Below are positions 1 through 8,254 of a stretch of 64,000 nt of DNA, piece by piece. The notes under the pieces were generated by a model, which saw only the letters and a list, made by a program, of their open reading frames with translations, did no database searches and was not told the DNA's origin. The DNA is taken from positions 62,001-126,000 of the forward strand of contig NZ_JAVBHX010000007.1 of assembly GCF_030732065.1 (NCBI RefSeq), read 5' to 3'. The position numbers and the translations under genes were made by a program. Source of the stretch: Oceanimonas aquatica. Its GTDB lineage: Bacteria; Pseudomonadota; Gammaproteobacteria; Enterobacterales; Aeromonadaceae. Position 1 is the first letter of the stretch. The number at the start of each line of letters is the position of its first letter.

Positions 1-13
1 GGAGAACAAAGCC

Positions 14-1222
14 ATGTCCGTTGCAGGAAAACGCATTGTTATCGGCATCACCGGCGGCATTGCCGCCTACAAGATTGCCGAGCTGGTGCGCCGACTCAAG
101 GAGCGGGGCGCCGAGGTGCGCGTGATCATGACCGCGTCCGCCCAGGAATTCATTACTCCGCTGACCCTGCAGGCGGTGTCGGGCGAGCCCGTCTCTCATG
201 CCCTGCTCGACCCGGCTGCCGAGGCCGGCATGGGCCATATTGAGCTGGCCAAATGGGCCGATCTGCTGCTGATCGCCCCTGCCAGCGCCAATACCCTTGC
301 CCGGCTGGCCAATGGCCTTGCCGACGATCTGCTCACCACGGTGGCGCTGGCCACGGCGGCGCCACTCGCGGTGGCCCCGGCCATGAACCAGCAGATGTAC
401 CGCCACCCGGCCACGCAAGCCAACCTGGCCACCCTGCAGGCCCGTGGCGCTCACATTTGGGGGCCAGCCCAGGGAGAGCAGGCCTGTGGCGACGTGGGCC
501 CCGGCCGCATGCTGGAAGCCATGGAGCTGGTAACGCTGGCAGAGCAGCATTTTGCGCCGGCGCCACAGCCCCTGGCCGGACTGAAACTCATGCTTACCGC
601 CGGCCCCACTCGTGAACCGCTGGATCCGGTGCGTTACATCTCCAACCACAGCTCAGGCAAGATGGGCTTTGCCCTGGCCGCCGCCTCACGGGCACTGGGC
701 GCCGAGGTAACCCTGGTGAGTGGCCCAGTGAACCTGGCCACTCCGGCCGGGGTGCAGCGGGTGAATGTGGAAAGCGCGCAAAACATGCATGACGCCGTGA
801 TGGCCGGCATTGGCGAGCAAGACATCTTCATCGCCTGCGCCGCCGTGGCCGACTATGCGCCAAAAGTGGTGGCATCGCACAAGATCAAGAAGACGCGTGC
901 CGATAATATGGTGGTGGAGCTGATTAAAAACCCCGATATCGTCGCCTCGGTCGCGGCCCTGCCACACAAGCCCTTTACCGTGGGGTTTGCCGCCGAAACG
1001 CGGGATGTGGAAAAATACGCCCTCGACAAACTCGAGCGCAAAAATCTCGATATGATCGCCGCCAATGACGTTTCCGGCAGCGATCGTGGTTTTAACAGCG
1101 ACCAAAACGCCCTGAGCGTGTTCTGGCCTGGCGGCCAGCACCATTTACCCCTGGCCGGCAAAACCGAGCTGGGCGAACAGTTACTGACATTGATTGCGAA
1201 GCGATACCATGACACCCATTGA
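14..1222 (+). CDS. coaBC: Bifunctional phosphopantothenoylcysteine decarboxylase / phosphopantothenate-cysteine ligase
   Basis: This 402-residue protein carries out the two steps of coenzyme A synthesis that join cysteine to 4'-phosphopantothenate and then decarboxylate the product. The N-terminal FMN-binding CoaC half shows GGIAAYK (residues 14-20), the active-site His75 in [16 protein letters not shown] (122-125) and the lid cysteine Cys158 in [10 protein letters not shown]. The C-terminal CoaB half starts near residue 188, with [14 protein letters not shown] and the NHSSGKMG loop, and has an HKIKK basic motif near 290. Length matches the family. A GGAG ribosome-binding site sits at the very start of the window. 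The stop overlaps the dut start by 14 bases, so the two genes are probably co-translated, as in E. coli. Confidence 0.97.
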   Translation: MSVAGKRIVIGITGGIAAYKIAELVRRLKERGAEVRVIMTASAQEFITPLTLQAVSGEPVSHALLDPAAEAGMGHIELAKWADLLLIAPASANTLARLANGLADDLLTTVALATAAPLAVAPAMNQQMYRHPATQANLATLQARGAHIWGPAQGEQACGDVGPGRMLEAMELVTLAEQHFAPAPQPLAGLKLMLTAGPTREPLDPVRYISNHSSGKMGFALAAASRALGAEVTLVSGPVNLATPAGVQRVNVESAQNMHDAVMAGIGEQDIFIACAAVADYAPKVVASHKIKKTRADNMVVELIKNPDIVASVAALPHKPFTVGFAAETRDVEKYALDKLERKNLDMIAANDVSGSDRGFNSDQNALSVFWPGGQHHLPLAGKTELGEQLLTLIAKRYHDTH

Positions 1223-1664
1223 GCTGAAAATTCTCGACCCCCGGGTCGGCACCGAGTTTCCCCTGCCCGCCTACGCCACCCCCGGCTCCGCCGGCCTGGA
1301 TCTGCGCGCCTGCCTGGACGAGCCCATCACCCTGGCTCCGGGTGATACGCAATTGCTGCCCACCGGTCTGGCCATTCACATTCAGGATCCCGGCCTGTGC
1401 GCCACCATACTGCCCCGCTCCGGTCTGGGCCATAAGCACGGCATTGTACTGGGCAACTTGGTGGGGCTAATCGACTCTGACTATCAGGGTCAGCTGATGG
1501 TATCCTGCTGGAACCGTGGTAAAGACAGCTTCACCATTCAGCCTGGCGAGCGTATTGCCCAGCTGGTGATCCTGCCGGTGGTGCAGGCCCAGTTCACCCT
1601 GGTGGATGAATTTGATCAAAGCGAGCGGGGAGAAGGCGGGTTCGGCTCTTCCGGTCGCCACTAA
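1209..1664 (+). CDS. dut: dUTP diphosphatase
   Basis: This protein of 151 residues hydrolyses dUTP to dUMP and pyrophosphate, supplying dTMP precursor and keeping uracil out of DNA. It has all trimeric dUTPase motifs: [29 protein letters not shown], the PGERIAQ segment and the C-terminal phosphate-binding arm GGFGSSGRH. The ATG at 1209 gives exactly the family length and begins [14 protein letters not shown], which aligns with the start of E. coli Dut; an ATG 15 bases upstream is less likely. It overlaps coaBC and is followed 16 bases later by slmA, so the three genes look like one operon. Confidence 0.97.
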   Translation: MTPIELKILDPRVGTEFPLPAYATPGSAGLDLRACLDEPITLAPGDTQLLPTGLAIHIQDPGLCATILPRSGLGHKHGIVLGNLVGLIDSDYQGQLMVSCWNRGKDSFTIQPGERIAQLVILPVVQAQFTLVDEFDQSERGEGGFGSSGRH

Positions 1665-1680
1665 CCAACCGGACATTTTC

Positions 1681-2280
1681 ATGGCCAATAATAATCAGAA
1701 CAGGAAAAACCGCCGGGAGCAGATCCTGCAGGCGCTGGCCCACATGCTGGAAACCAGCCCGGGGCAGCGCATTACCACCGCCAAGCTGGCCGCGGCGGTG
1801 GGCGTGTCGGAAGCCGCCCTTTACCGACATTTTCCCAGCAAAGCGCGCATGTTTGAGGGATTGATCGACTTTATCGAGGAATCCCTGTTTTCCCGTATCA
1901 ACCTCATTCTGCAGGACGAAAAGGACAGCAGCCTGCGCCTGCGCTATGTGTTGCAGCTGGTACTGGGCTTTTGCGAACGCAACCCGGGCATTACCCGACT
2001 GCTGAACGGCGACGCCCTGCAGGGCGAGCACGAACGGCTGCTGGCCCGTATCAATCAGCTGTTTGACCGCCTGGAAACCCAGCTCAAGCAGATCATGCGC
2101 GAGCGCCGCCTGTACGAGGGCGACGGCTTTGCCGAGAACGAAACCGTGCTGGCCAACCTGCTGCTGGCCTACGTGGAAGGCCGCATCAACCAGTATGTGC
2201 GCAGCCAGTTCAAACAAAAGCCCACCCACAACTTTGACAGCCACTGGCAACTGCTGCACCGGCAGCTGGCAGCGGTGTAG
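1681..2280 (+). CDS. slmA: Nucleoid occlusion factor SlmA (TetR fold)
   Basis: This 199-residue protein binds specific DNA sites around the chromosome and blocks FtsZ ring assembly over the nucleoid. The N-terminal helix-turn-helix reads [21 protein letters not shown], nearly identical to E. coli SlmA, followed by the [12 protein letters not shown] segment and a helical ligand-type domain. The ATG at 1681 is chosen because it gives [13 protein letters not shown], matching the basic N-terminus of SlmA; an in-frame ATG at 1606 lies inside dut and would add a tail without similarity. The dut-slmA order is the same as in E. coli. Confidence 0.96.
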   Translation: MANNNQNRKNRREQILQALAHMLETSPGQRITTAKLAAAVGVSEAALYRHFPSKARMFEGLIDFIEESLFSRINLILQDEKDSSLRLRYVLQLVLGFCERNPGITRLLNGDALQGEHERLLARINQLFDRLETQLKQIMRERRLYEGDGFAENETVLANLLLAYVEGRINQYVRSQFKQKPTHNFDSHWQLLHRQLAAV

Positions 2281-2325
2281 GGTTGCTACCTCTTAAATTT
2301 CCAATAACAACAGAGGCACGAGAGA

Positions 2326-3180
2326 ATGGACACTGAACTCCTTAATACCGGCTTTTTACAGGAAGCCCAGAGCTGGGTCGTGAACAATCAGGAGCTGATT
2401 ATTCGCTACGCGGTCAACATCGCCGCCGCCCTGCTGACCCTGGTGATCGGCTTTATTGCCGTGGGCATGCTCACCGGCGGGCTGAACAAGGTACTCAAGG
2501 CGCGCAAGGTCGACAGCACCATTTCCGACTTTGTAACCAGCCTGCTCAAATACGGCCTGCTGGCCTTTGTGATCATCGCCGCCCTGGGCCGGGTGGGGGT
2601 ACAAACCGCCTCCTTCGTGGCCGTAGTGGGTGCCGCCGGTCTGGCCATTGGCCTGGCACTGCAAGGCTCCCTGTCCAACTTCGCCGCCGGTGTGCTCTTG
2701 ATCGGCTTTCGCTTCTTCAAGGCCGGTGACTACATTGAGGCGGGCGGCACCGCCGGTACCGTGCACTCGGTGCAGATTTTCACCACCATTCTGATGACCC
2801 CGGACAACCGCATGATAGTGGTGCCCAACTCCAAGATCCTCAACGACAGCATCGTCAACTACTCCAGGGAGAGTACCCGTCGTCTCGATCTGGTAATTGG
2901 CGTGGCTTACAACGCCGACCTTCAGCTCACCCGGGACGTATTGACCCGTATTCTCGACGAAGAGCCCCGCATACTGAAAGAGCCCGCCTACCGCATTGCC
3001 GTCAGCAATCTGGGGGCTTCGTCCGTGGACTTTATCGTCCGCCCCTGGGTAAAAGCAGAAGACTACTGGAACCTGAAGTTCGATCTGCTGGAGAAAATAA
3101 AAACCGAGCTGGACGCCAACAATATCGGCATTCCCTTTCCACAGATGGATGTGCACCTGCACCGGCAGAAAAGCAGCTGA
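2326..3180 (+). CDS. mscS: Small-conductance mechanosensitive channel
   Basis: This 284-residue inner-membrane protein should form the heptameric tension-gated channel that releases solutes during hypo-osmotic shock. Three transmembrane segments are visible (about 25-50, 68-88, 93-125). The pore helix TM3 has the alternating Gly/Ala pattern GAAGLAIGLALQGSLSNFAAG that lines the MscS pore. The cytoplasmic beta and alpha/beta domains follow, including the VVPNSKI motif and the PQMDVHLHR end. Length (E. coli MscS 286) and colinear identity identify it as true MscS and not a longer MscK/YbdG paralogue. It follows slmA by 45 bases and ends at a bidirectional terminator. Confidence 0.95.
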   Translation: MDTELLNTGFLQEAQSWVVNNQELIIRYAVNIAAALLTLVIGFIAVGMLTGGLNKVLKARKVDSTISDFVTSLLKYGLLAFVIIAALGRVGVQTASFVAVVGAAGLAIGLALQGSLSNFAAGVLLIGFRFFKAGDYIEAGGTAGTVHSVQIFTTILMTPDNRMIVVPNSKILNDSIVNYSRESTRRLDLVIGVAYNADLQLTRDVLTRILDEEPRILKEPAYRIAVSNLGASSVDFIVRPWVKAEDYWNLKFDLLEKIKTELDANNIGIPFPQMDVHLHRQKSS

Positions 3181-3197
3181 TCGCCGCATTTGCCCAC

Positions 3198-3225
3198 AAA
3201 AAAGCCGCTTCTCAGCGGCTTTTTT
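3198..3225. terminator. Bidirectional rho-independent terminator between mscS and pyrE
   Basis: A perfect stem AAAAAAGCCGCT / AGCGGCTTTTTT with a TCTC loop lies between the convergent mscS and pyrE genes. The A-run and T-run at its two ends give a U-tract for transcripts from either side. Confidence 0.93.
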
Positions 3226-3233
3226 ATTATGCG

Positions 3234-3875
3234 TTAAATACCGTACTGCTCCCGGTAGGCCCGCACCCGCTCCAGGTGCTCGGCCATGTCCGGCTGCTCG
3301 CTCAGGTATTCAATCAGATCGCCAAGGGTGATGATGGCGGTAACCTGGGCGTTGTAGTCGCGCTCCACTTCCTGAATGGCGGACAACTCACCCTTGCCCT
3401 TTTCCTGCCGGTCCAGGGCGATCAACACACCCGCCAGCTCGGCGCCGTTGGCCTGAATAATGTCCATGGACTCACGAATGGCGGTGCCGGCGGTAATCAC
3501 GTCGTCCACCAGCATGATGCGACCGGCAAGCGGGCTTCCCACCAGGTTGCCGCCTTCACCGTGATCCTTGGCTTCCTTGCGGTTAAAGCAGTAGGGCACG
3601 TCCTGATCGTGCACTTCCGCCAGCTGCACCGCGGTGGCGCTGGCGATGGGAATGCCCTTGTAGGCCGGACCGAACAGCACGTCGTACTGCACACCCGCAT
3701 CCACCAGAGCGGCGGCATAGAAACGGCCCAGGCGGGCCAGATCGCGGCCGCTGTTAAACAGGCCGGCATTAAAGAAATAGGGGCTCTTGCGCCCGGACTT
3801 CAGAGTGAACTCGCCAAATTTCAGCACCTGTTTGGCCATGGCAAATTCAATAAACTCGCGCTGATACGCTTTCAT
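3234..3875 (-). CDS. pyrE: Orotate phosphoribosyltransferase
   Basis: This enzyme transfers phosphoribosyl from PRPP to orotate, giving OMP, the fifth step of UMP synthesis. The 213 residues equal the E. coli length. The type I PRPP-binding motif [16 protein letters not shown] lies at about residues 119-134. The mobile catalytic loop is seen around [15 protein letters not shown] (about 95-109), with the catalytic Lys, and FNAGLFNSG near residue 35 marks the N-terminal hood. It lies 51 bases downstream of rph on the same strand, the ancestral rph-pyrE arrangement. Confidence 0.97.
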   Translation of the reverse strand: MKAYQREFIEFAMAKQVLKFGEFTLKSGRKSPYFFNAGLFNSGRDLARLGRFYAAALVDAGVQYDVLFGPAYKGIPIASATAVQLAEVHDQDVPYCFNRKEAKDHGEGGNLVGSPLAGRIMLVDDVITAGTAIRESMDIIQANGAELAGVLIALDRQEKGKGELSAIQEVERDYNAQVTAIITLGDLIEYLSEQPDMAEHLERVRAYREQYGI

Positions 3876-3926
3876 GCTGCTCTCCGCAATATCATTCGTT
3901 CAATAAGTTAACGGGATGTGCCGTGA

Positions 3927-4649
3927 TCAGCCGGCAATCACTCGGCGCTGATGTTCCACCAGATCGTTCACCGCCTTGCGGGCCAGGGCCAGCATGGCCA
4001 GCAGCTCGTCGTGGCTGAAAGGCGCGGCCTCGGCGGTGCCCTGCACTTCAATCATCTTGCCTTCAGCGGTCATCACCACGTTCATGTCGGTTTCCGCCGC
4101 CGAGTCTTCGGTGTATTCCAGATCCGCCACCGGCTGGCCATCCACAATGCCCACGGAAATGGCCGCCACCAGGGTCTTGAGCGGGTTGTGCACGATCATG
4201 CCCTCGGCCTTCATCCAGTTCAGGGCATGAGCCAGAGCCACACAGGCACCGGTAATGGCGGCGGTGCGGGTGCCACCGTCGGCCTGGATCACGTCACAGT
4301 CCACGGTAATGGTGTATTCACCCAGCTTTTCCAGATCCATGGCGGCGCGCAGTGAGCGGCCGATCAGCCGCTGAATTTCCATGGTGCGGCCGCCCTGCTT
4401 GCCCCGGGCCGCTTCCCGGGCCATGCGGCTGTGAGTGGAGCGCGGCAGCATGCCGTATTCGGCGGTGACCCAGCCCTGCCCCTGACCGCGCAGAAAACGC
4501 GGTACGCCTTTTTCTACCGAGGCGGTGCACAACACCTTGGTGTGGCCAAATTCCACCAGCACGGAGCCTTCCGCATGACGGGTATAGTTCGGGGTAATGG
4601 TTACGGGGCGAATTTCGTCCGCCGCGCGTCCTGAAGCTCGTTCGGTCAT
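3927..4649 (-). CDS. rph: Ribonuclease PH
   Basis: This phosphate-dependent 3'-exoribonuclease trims the 3' ends of tRNA precursors. The protein is 240 residues. It contains [29 protein letters not shown], the [20 protein letters not shown] segment with the phosphate-binding Arg, and [12 protein letters not shown] with conserved acidic residues. The ATG at 4649 follows a CAGGAGA ribosome-binding site; a longer in-frame start at 4691 adds a non-conserved tail. The reading frame is intact, unlike the frameshifted rph of E. coli K-12. It is transcribed with pyrE and divergently from yicC. Confidence 0.96.
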   Translation of the reverse strand: MTERASGRAADEIRPVTITPNYTRHAEGSVLVEFGHTKVLCTASVEKGVPRFLRGQGQGWVTAEYGMLPRSTHSRMAREAARGKQGGRTMEIQRLIGRSLRAAMDLEKLGEYTITVDCDVIQADGGTRTAAITGACVALAHALNWMKAEGMIVHNPLKTLVAAISVGIVDGQPVADLEYTEDSAAETDMNVVMTAEGKMIEVQGTAEAAPFSHDELLAMLALARKAVNDLVEHQRRVIAG

Positions 4650-4802
4650 GGTGTTCTCCTGTAGGTCAAAAAGGCGCTGCCCGGCGGGCAAACCGAGGCA
4701 TTATAAAGAAAGCGCCGGCCCAATGCATGCCGCCCAACATTGGCGCCTGAGCCCGGCTGTGTCACACTTCGTGATTACTCTTTGACAGACAGCAGGAATC
4801 AC

Positions 4803-5666
4803 ATGATCCACAGCATGACCGCTTTTGCCCGGCAGGAATTCAAACAGGACTGGGGCACCGCCGTATGGGAGTTGCGCTCGGTCAACCAGCGCTACCTGGA
4901 GACCTATACCCGGTTGCCCGAGCAGTTTCGTGGCCTGGAGCCCATGGTGCGAGAAAAACTGCGTGCCCGGCTGCAACGGGGCAAGGTGGAATGCGCCCTG
5001 CGCTTTGAAAGCAACCAGGCCAGTCAGGGCGAGCTGCACATCAACAAGGTGCTGGCCGAGCAGCTGATTGAAGGCGCCACCTGGGTGATGGAAAAAGCCG
5101 GTCAGGGCACCCTGAACCCGGTCGACATTCTGCGCTGGCCCGGCGTGATGGAAGCCCAGGCCCAGGACATGGATGCCATCGGCAAGGCCCTGCTGGAAGG
5201 CCTGGATACGGTGATCAACGACTTCCTCGCCGCCCGGGCCAGCGAAGGCGACAAACTCAAGGCGCTGATCGAGCAACGACTGACCGGCATTGAGCAGGAA
5301 GTGGCCAAGGTGTCGGCGTACATGCCGGCCATCATGGAGTGGCAGCGCCAGCGCCTGCGCGATCGCTTTGAAGAAGCCAAAATTGAACTGGATGCCCAGC
5401 GGGTAGAGCAGGAAATGGTGCTGCTGGCCCAGAAGGTGGACGTGGCCGAAGAGCTGGACCGGCTCACTGCCCACATTGCCGAGACCCGCAAAATCCTCAA
5501 AAAAGGCGGCCCCTGCGGACGGCGCCTGGACTTTATGATGCAGGAATTCAACCGAGAGTCTAACACCCTTGGCTCCAAGTCCATCAATGCCGACATCACC
5601 GCCAGCGCCGTGGAGCTGAAGGTGCTCATCGAGCAGATGCGCGAACAAATTCAGAACATCGAATAA
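4803..5666 (+). CDS. yicC: YicC family endoribonuclease
   Basis: This 287-residue protein matches E. coli YicC in length and sequence, from MIHSMTAFARQEF to EQMREQIQNIE. YicC-type proteins are hexameric endoribonucleases implicated in small-RNA turnover. The family C-terminal DUF1732 signature is plain: RRLDFMMQEFNRESNTLGSK near residue 240. The start at 4803 gives the family N-terminus; an upstream in-frame ATG at 4740 would add 21 unrelated residues. It is divergent from rph with about 150 bp between starts, exactly as in E. coli. Confidence 0.95.
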   Translation: MIHSMTAFARQEFKQDWGTAVWELRSVNQRYLETYTRLPEQFRGLEPMVREKLRARLQRGKVECALRFESNQASQGELHINKVLAEQLIEGATWVMEKAGQGTLNPVDILRWPGVMEAQAQDMDAIGKALLEGLDTVINDFLAARASEGDKLKALIEQRLTGIEQEVAKVSAYMPAIMEWQRQRLRDRFEEAKIELDAQRVEQEMVLLAQKVDVAEELDRLTAHIAETRKILKKGGPCGRRLDFMMQEFNRESNTLGSKSINADITASAVELKVLIEQMREQIQNIE

Positions 5667-5678
5667 ACCAGCCTTACT

Positions 5679-5705
5679 TCTCCGCCGGTGTAGTGCCGGC
5701 GGAGA
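5679..5705 (+). terminator. Strong hairpin after yicC, no T-run
   Basis: TCTCCGCCGG and CCGGCGGAGA form a perfect 10-bp GC-rich stem with a 7-base loop just past the yicC stop. There is no downstream T-tract, so it may act as a weak terminator or a 3'-end stabiliser. Confidence 0.5.
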
Positions 5706-5789
5706 TCTCAGCCCCGTCAGCCTCTGACGCAGCCTCCTCACCGTGTTAACATACGAAGATAATTACTGTTCCACTCGCCAGGAGTCCCC

Positions 5790-6578
5790 GTGAAGGCGCA
5801 TATCGTTCTTGCCAGCCGGTTGATCAAGCTTGTTGCCAATATCACCAAGGTGCTGAGCTACGTTTTTCACTACTTTCTGCCCAACAAGCGCTTTACCCTG
5901 CCGGCCCGCTCCGGGGCACTGATCAAGGGGGCCGACAGGCCCATTCCGCGTATCATCTGGCAGACCAACTACACCGATAAGGCCACCCTGCCGGTGTACC
6001 TGAACTATTTGTTCAACCGCATCATGTCGCCCACCTTTGAGTACCGCTTCATGATCACCGAGGCCCGGGCCGAGTTTATTCAGGCCAACTATTCGCCGGA
6101 GATTTTCGAGGCCTACTCCCGGCTGCAGATCGGTGCATCCCAGGCGGATTTCTGGCGGATCCTGGTGCTGCAAAAATACGGCGGCGTGTATCTGGATATC
6201 GACGCGCACGCGGTGTGGCCGCTGGGTTACACCATTCGTCCGGAGCACGAAGAGCTTTACATCATTCGCCAGAATAACGAGCTCACCAATTACTTTATTG
6301 CCAGCAAACCCGACAACCCCAACCTGACCAGGCTGATTGATCAGGTGCTCACCAATATTCGGGAAAACACCATTCAGGGCGTGTACGACATGACCGGGCC
6401 CGGCGTGTTCAACAGCGTGCTGGATTACCAACAGGTGCCCACCACCTGGTATCGCCATACCTGCAGCCAGGGCAGCTTTACCAACGAGTACTTTCAGTAC
6501 ATCGACAAGCCCCAGGGCAAGTGGACCAAGGAGCAGCACAAGGTCGATGTGGTGCGCCGGGATCCCCCCGAAAGCTGA
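5790..6578 (+). CDS. DXD-motif glycosyltransferase (Gly_transf_sug type)
   Basis: This 262-residue protein looks like a glycosyltransferase of the family with a sugar-binding DXD motif (capsular/LPS mannosyl-type transferases). Evidence is the segment QADFWRILVLQKYGGVYLD followed by DID at about residues 132-134, the classic metal and nucleotide-sugar site, preceded by IPRIIWQTNY, the usual start of the fold. An N-terminal hydrophobic stretch may associate it with the membrane. The gene stands alone, with no polysaccharide cluster around it, so the acceptor cannot be predicted. It is flanked by a convergent small gene only 3 bases away. Confidence 0.82.
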   Translation: MKAHIVLASRLIKLVANITKVLSYVFHYFLPNKRFTLPARSGALIKGADRPIPRIIWQTNYTDKATLPVYLNYLFNRIMSPTFEYRFMITEARAEFIQANYSPEIFEAYSRLQIGASQADFWRILVLQKYGGVYLDIDAHAVWPLGYTIRPEHEELYIIRQNNELTNYFIASKPDNPNLTRLIDQVLTNIRENTIQGVYDMTGPGVFNSVLDYQQVPTTWYRHTCSQGSFTNEYFQYIDKPQGKWTKEQHKVDVVRRDPPES

Positions 6579-6581
6579 GCG

Positions 6582-6890
6582 TCAGGCCCCGGCCTGCCAG
6601 CCGGGCCAGCTCAGCTCCAGCTCCATGGGCGGCGCCGTTTGCGCCGCCTGGCCCACCATTTCCTGGTAGGGCGAATACTGCACCAGCACACAGCGACTGA
6701 CCTTCAGGGCGGCCAGCCGCTCCCGTACGTGCTCAATGCTGCGAAATTTAAGCACCTTGCCGCCCTCGGCCAATGGCCGGTGCTCGTCGCCCACCTCCGC
6801 TTCCACCGTGTACAGGCTCATGTCATGAGAATGAATCAACAGGGTGTCGATGATCGTGTGTTGCTGCAGCAGGGTCTGGGTTTCCCACAT
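6582..6890 (-). CDS. Small conserved-looking protein of unknown function (possibly DUF6482)
   Basis: This is a 102-residue soluble protein. A clear AAGGAG ribosome-binding site precedes its ATG and codon use matches the neighbours, so it is very likely a real gene. It has no signal peptide or membrane segment. The middle part (HDMSLYTVEAEVG, then VLKFRSIEHVRERLA and RCVLVQYSPYQEMVG) suggests a small alpha/beta domain. It resembles my memory of the DUF6482 family of gammaproteobacteria, but I cannot confirm this. Its function is unknown. Confidence 0.7.
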   Translation of the reverse strand: MWETQTLLQQHTIIDTLLIHSHDMSLYTVEAEVGDEHRPLAEGGKVLKFRSIEHVRERLAALKVSRCVLVQYSPYQEMVGQAAQTAPPMELELSWPGWQAGA

Positions 6891-7100
6891 GGCGTTGCTC
6901 CTTGTTCAGCGTATTTCCTTGCCAGCAACCCGGACCGGTCCCCGGTCAAAAAGCTTGCGAAAGCCCCTGCAACGCCAAAATAACTCGGAATTTACGAGGT
7001 TTTCGGCAGGAAAAAACTGATAGAGCCGAACCAAGGTGCTGATCATAATGAAATCTGCGTGGAGGGCACTTCCGCAGCAAGCTATAGTTACTTTTTGATT

Positions 7101-7130
7101 GGCCGTCGCACTCGCAACGGCCATTTTTTT
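7101..7130 (+). terminator. Terminator-like hairpin 76 bp upstream of gmk
   Basis: GGCCGT (7101-7106) pairs with ACGGCC (7117-7122), with partial extra pairing in the loop, and is followed by an A and seven T residues. It points toward gmk. The 315 bases between the small gene at 6582-6890 and gmk hold no convincing ORF. The hairpin may end a short leader or small RNA, or attenuate gmk transcription. Confidence 0.7.
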
Positions 7131-7205
7131 ATTCCCGGCTTTCTGGTAGGATTGGCCGCCCCTGATCCCAGCCGGCCTGGGACGCATCACGAACGGGCAA
7201 ACACT

Positions 7206-7835
7206 ATGGCGCACATCGGTACCCTATTCATTATTTCCTCTCCCAGCGGCGCGGGTAAATCCAGCCTGATCAAGGCCCTGCTCGACCGCCCCAGTGCCGA
7301 TGGCCGGCTGCAGGTCTCCGTGTCTCACACCACCCGCAATGCCCGTCCGGGAGAGGAAAATGGCACCCACTACCACTTTACCGACAAGGCCGAGTTCGAG
7401 CGCCTGATAGACAGAGGTGCCTTTTACGAGTGGGCCGAGGTCTTCGGCAACTATTACGGCACGTCACGGGAATGGATCGATCAGCAGCTGGCCGAGGGCA
7501 TCGACATTCTGCTCGACATCGACTGGCAGGGCGCCCGCCAGATCCGTGAACAGTCCCCAAGCGCCAAGTCCATCTTTATTCTGCCGCCGAGCCGGGAAGA
7601 GCTGGAACGCCGGCTCAATGCCCGCCAGCAGGACAGTGCCGAAGTCATTCAGGGCCGCATGGCCAAGGCGGTGTCGGAAATGTCTCACTACGACGAGTAC
7701 GACTACCTGCTGGTCAACGACACCTTTGACCATGCCCTTGATCAGCTCAGTGCCATTATCGAGGCAGAGCGTGCCAACACCGGCAAGCAGGCGGTTCGCT
7801 ATCACGACTTGCTTTCCCGGCTACTGGCGGAATAA
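7206..7835 (+). CDS. gmk: Guanylate kinase
   Basis: This 209-residue enzyme phosphorylates GMP/dGMP to the diphosphate using ATP. The P-loop [10 protein letters not shown] is near residues 11-20, the GMP-binding segment [19 protein letters not shown] near 40-58, and [11 protein letters not shown] near 100. The ATG at 7206 ([11 protein letters not shown]) matches the E. coli start; an in-frame ATG at 7059 lies upstream of the terminator-like hairpin and is rejected. It is followed by rpoZ and spoT, the standard stringent-response gene cluster. Confidence 0.97.
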   Translation: MAHIGTLFIISSPSGAGKSSLIKALLDRPSADGRLQVSVSHTTRNARPGEENGTHYHFTDKAEFERLIDRGAFYEWAEVFGNYYGTSREWIDQQLAEGIDILLDIDWQGARQIREQSPSAKSIFILPPSREELERRLNARQQDSAEVIQGRMAKAVSEMSHYDEYDYLLVNDTFDHALDQLSAIIEAERANTGKQAVRYHDLLSRLLAE

Positions 7836-7884
7836 GCTAATATCCATTAGAATTTTGCACCTTTTTTAATCATTGGAGTCTGTT

Positions 7885-8160
7885 ATGGCCCGCGTTACTG
7901 TTGAAGATGCCGTAGAACAGGTTGGCAACCGTTTTGATCTGGTGCTGGTTGCAGCCCGCCGCGCCCGCCAGCTGGCCACCCAGGGCAAAGATGCCCTGGT
8001 AGAAGAAGAGAACGACAAGCCGACCGTTATCGCCCTGCGCGAAATCGAGGAAGGCCTGGTCAATCATGCCGTGATGGACGCTCAGGATCGCCAGGAGCAG
8101 CAGGAAATGGAAGCCGCCGAGCTGGCCGCCGTGGCCGCTATTACCGAAGGTCGCGGCTGA
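7885..8160 (+). CDS. rpoZ: RNA polymerase omega subunit
   Basis: This 91-residue protein starts [20 protein letters not shown], nearly identical to E. coli omega, and contains the conserved RRARQL and [12 protein letters not shown] segments that wrap the beta-prime C-terminus. Omega also forms part of ppGpp site 1 on the polymerase, which fits its place next to spoT. An in-frame ATG four codons upstream is ignored because MARVTV is the universal N-terminus. Confidence 0.97.
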   Translation: MARVTVEDAVEQVGNRFDLVLVAARRARQLATQGKDALVEEENDKPTVIALREIEEGLVNHAVMDAQDRQEQQEMEAAELAAVAAITEGRG

Positions 8161-8184
8161 CCCCGAGCCTTAAGCACTGCCGGC

Positions 8185-8206
8185 GGGCCCGTGACATCAC
8201 GGGCCC
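8185..8206 (+). terminator. Perfect inverted repeat between rpoZ and spoT
   Basis: GGGCCCGTGA and TCACGGGCCC form a perfect 10-bp repeat with two bases between them. No T-run follows. It lies 49 bp before the spoT start codon and could modulate read-through from gmk-rpoZ into spoT. Confidence 0.45.
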
Positions 8207-8254
8207 ATTGCTCTTCAATCGCGTGTTAACGGCATTGATTGTCGGGGTAATCTC

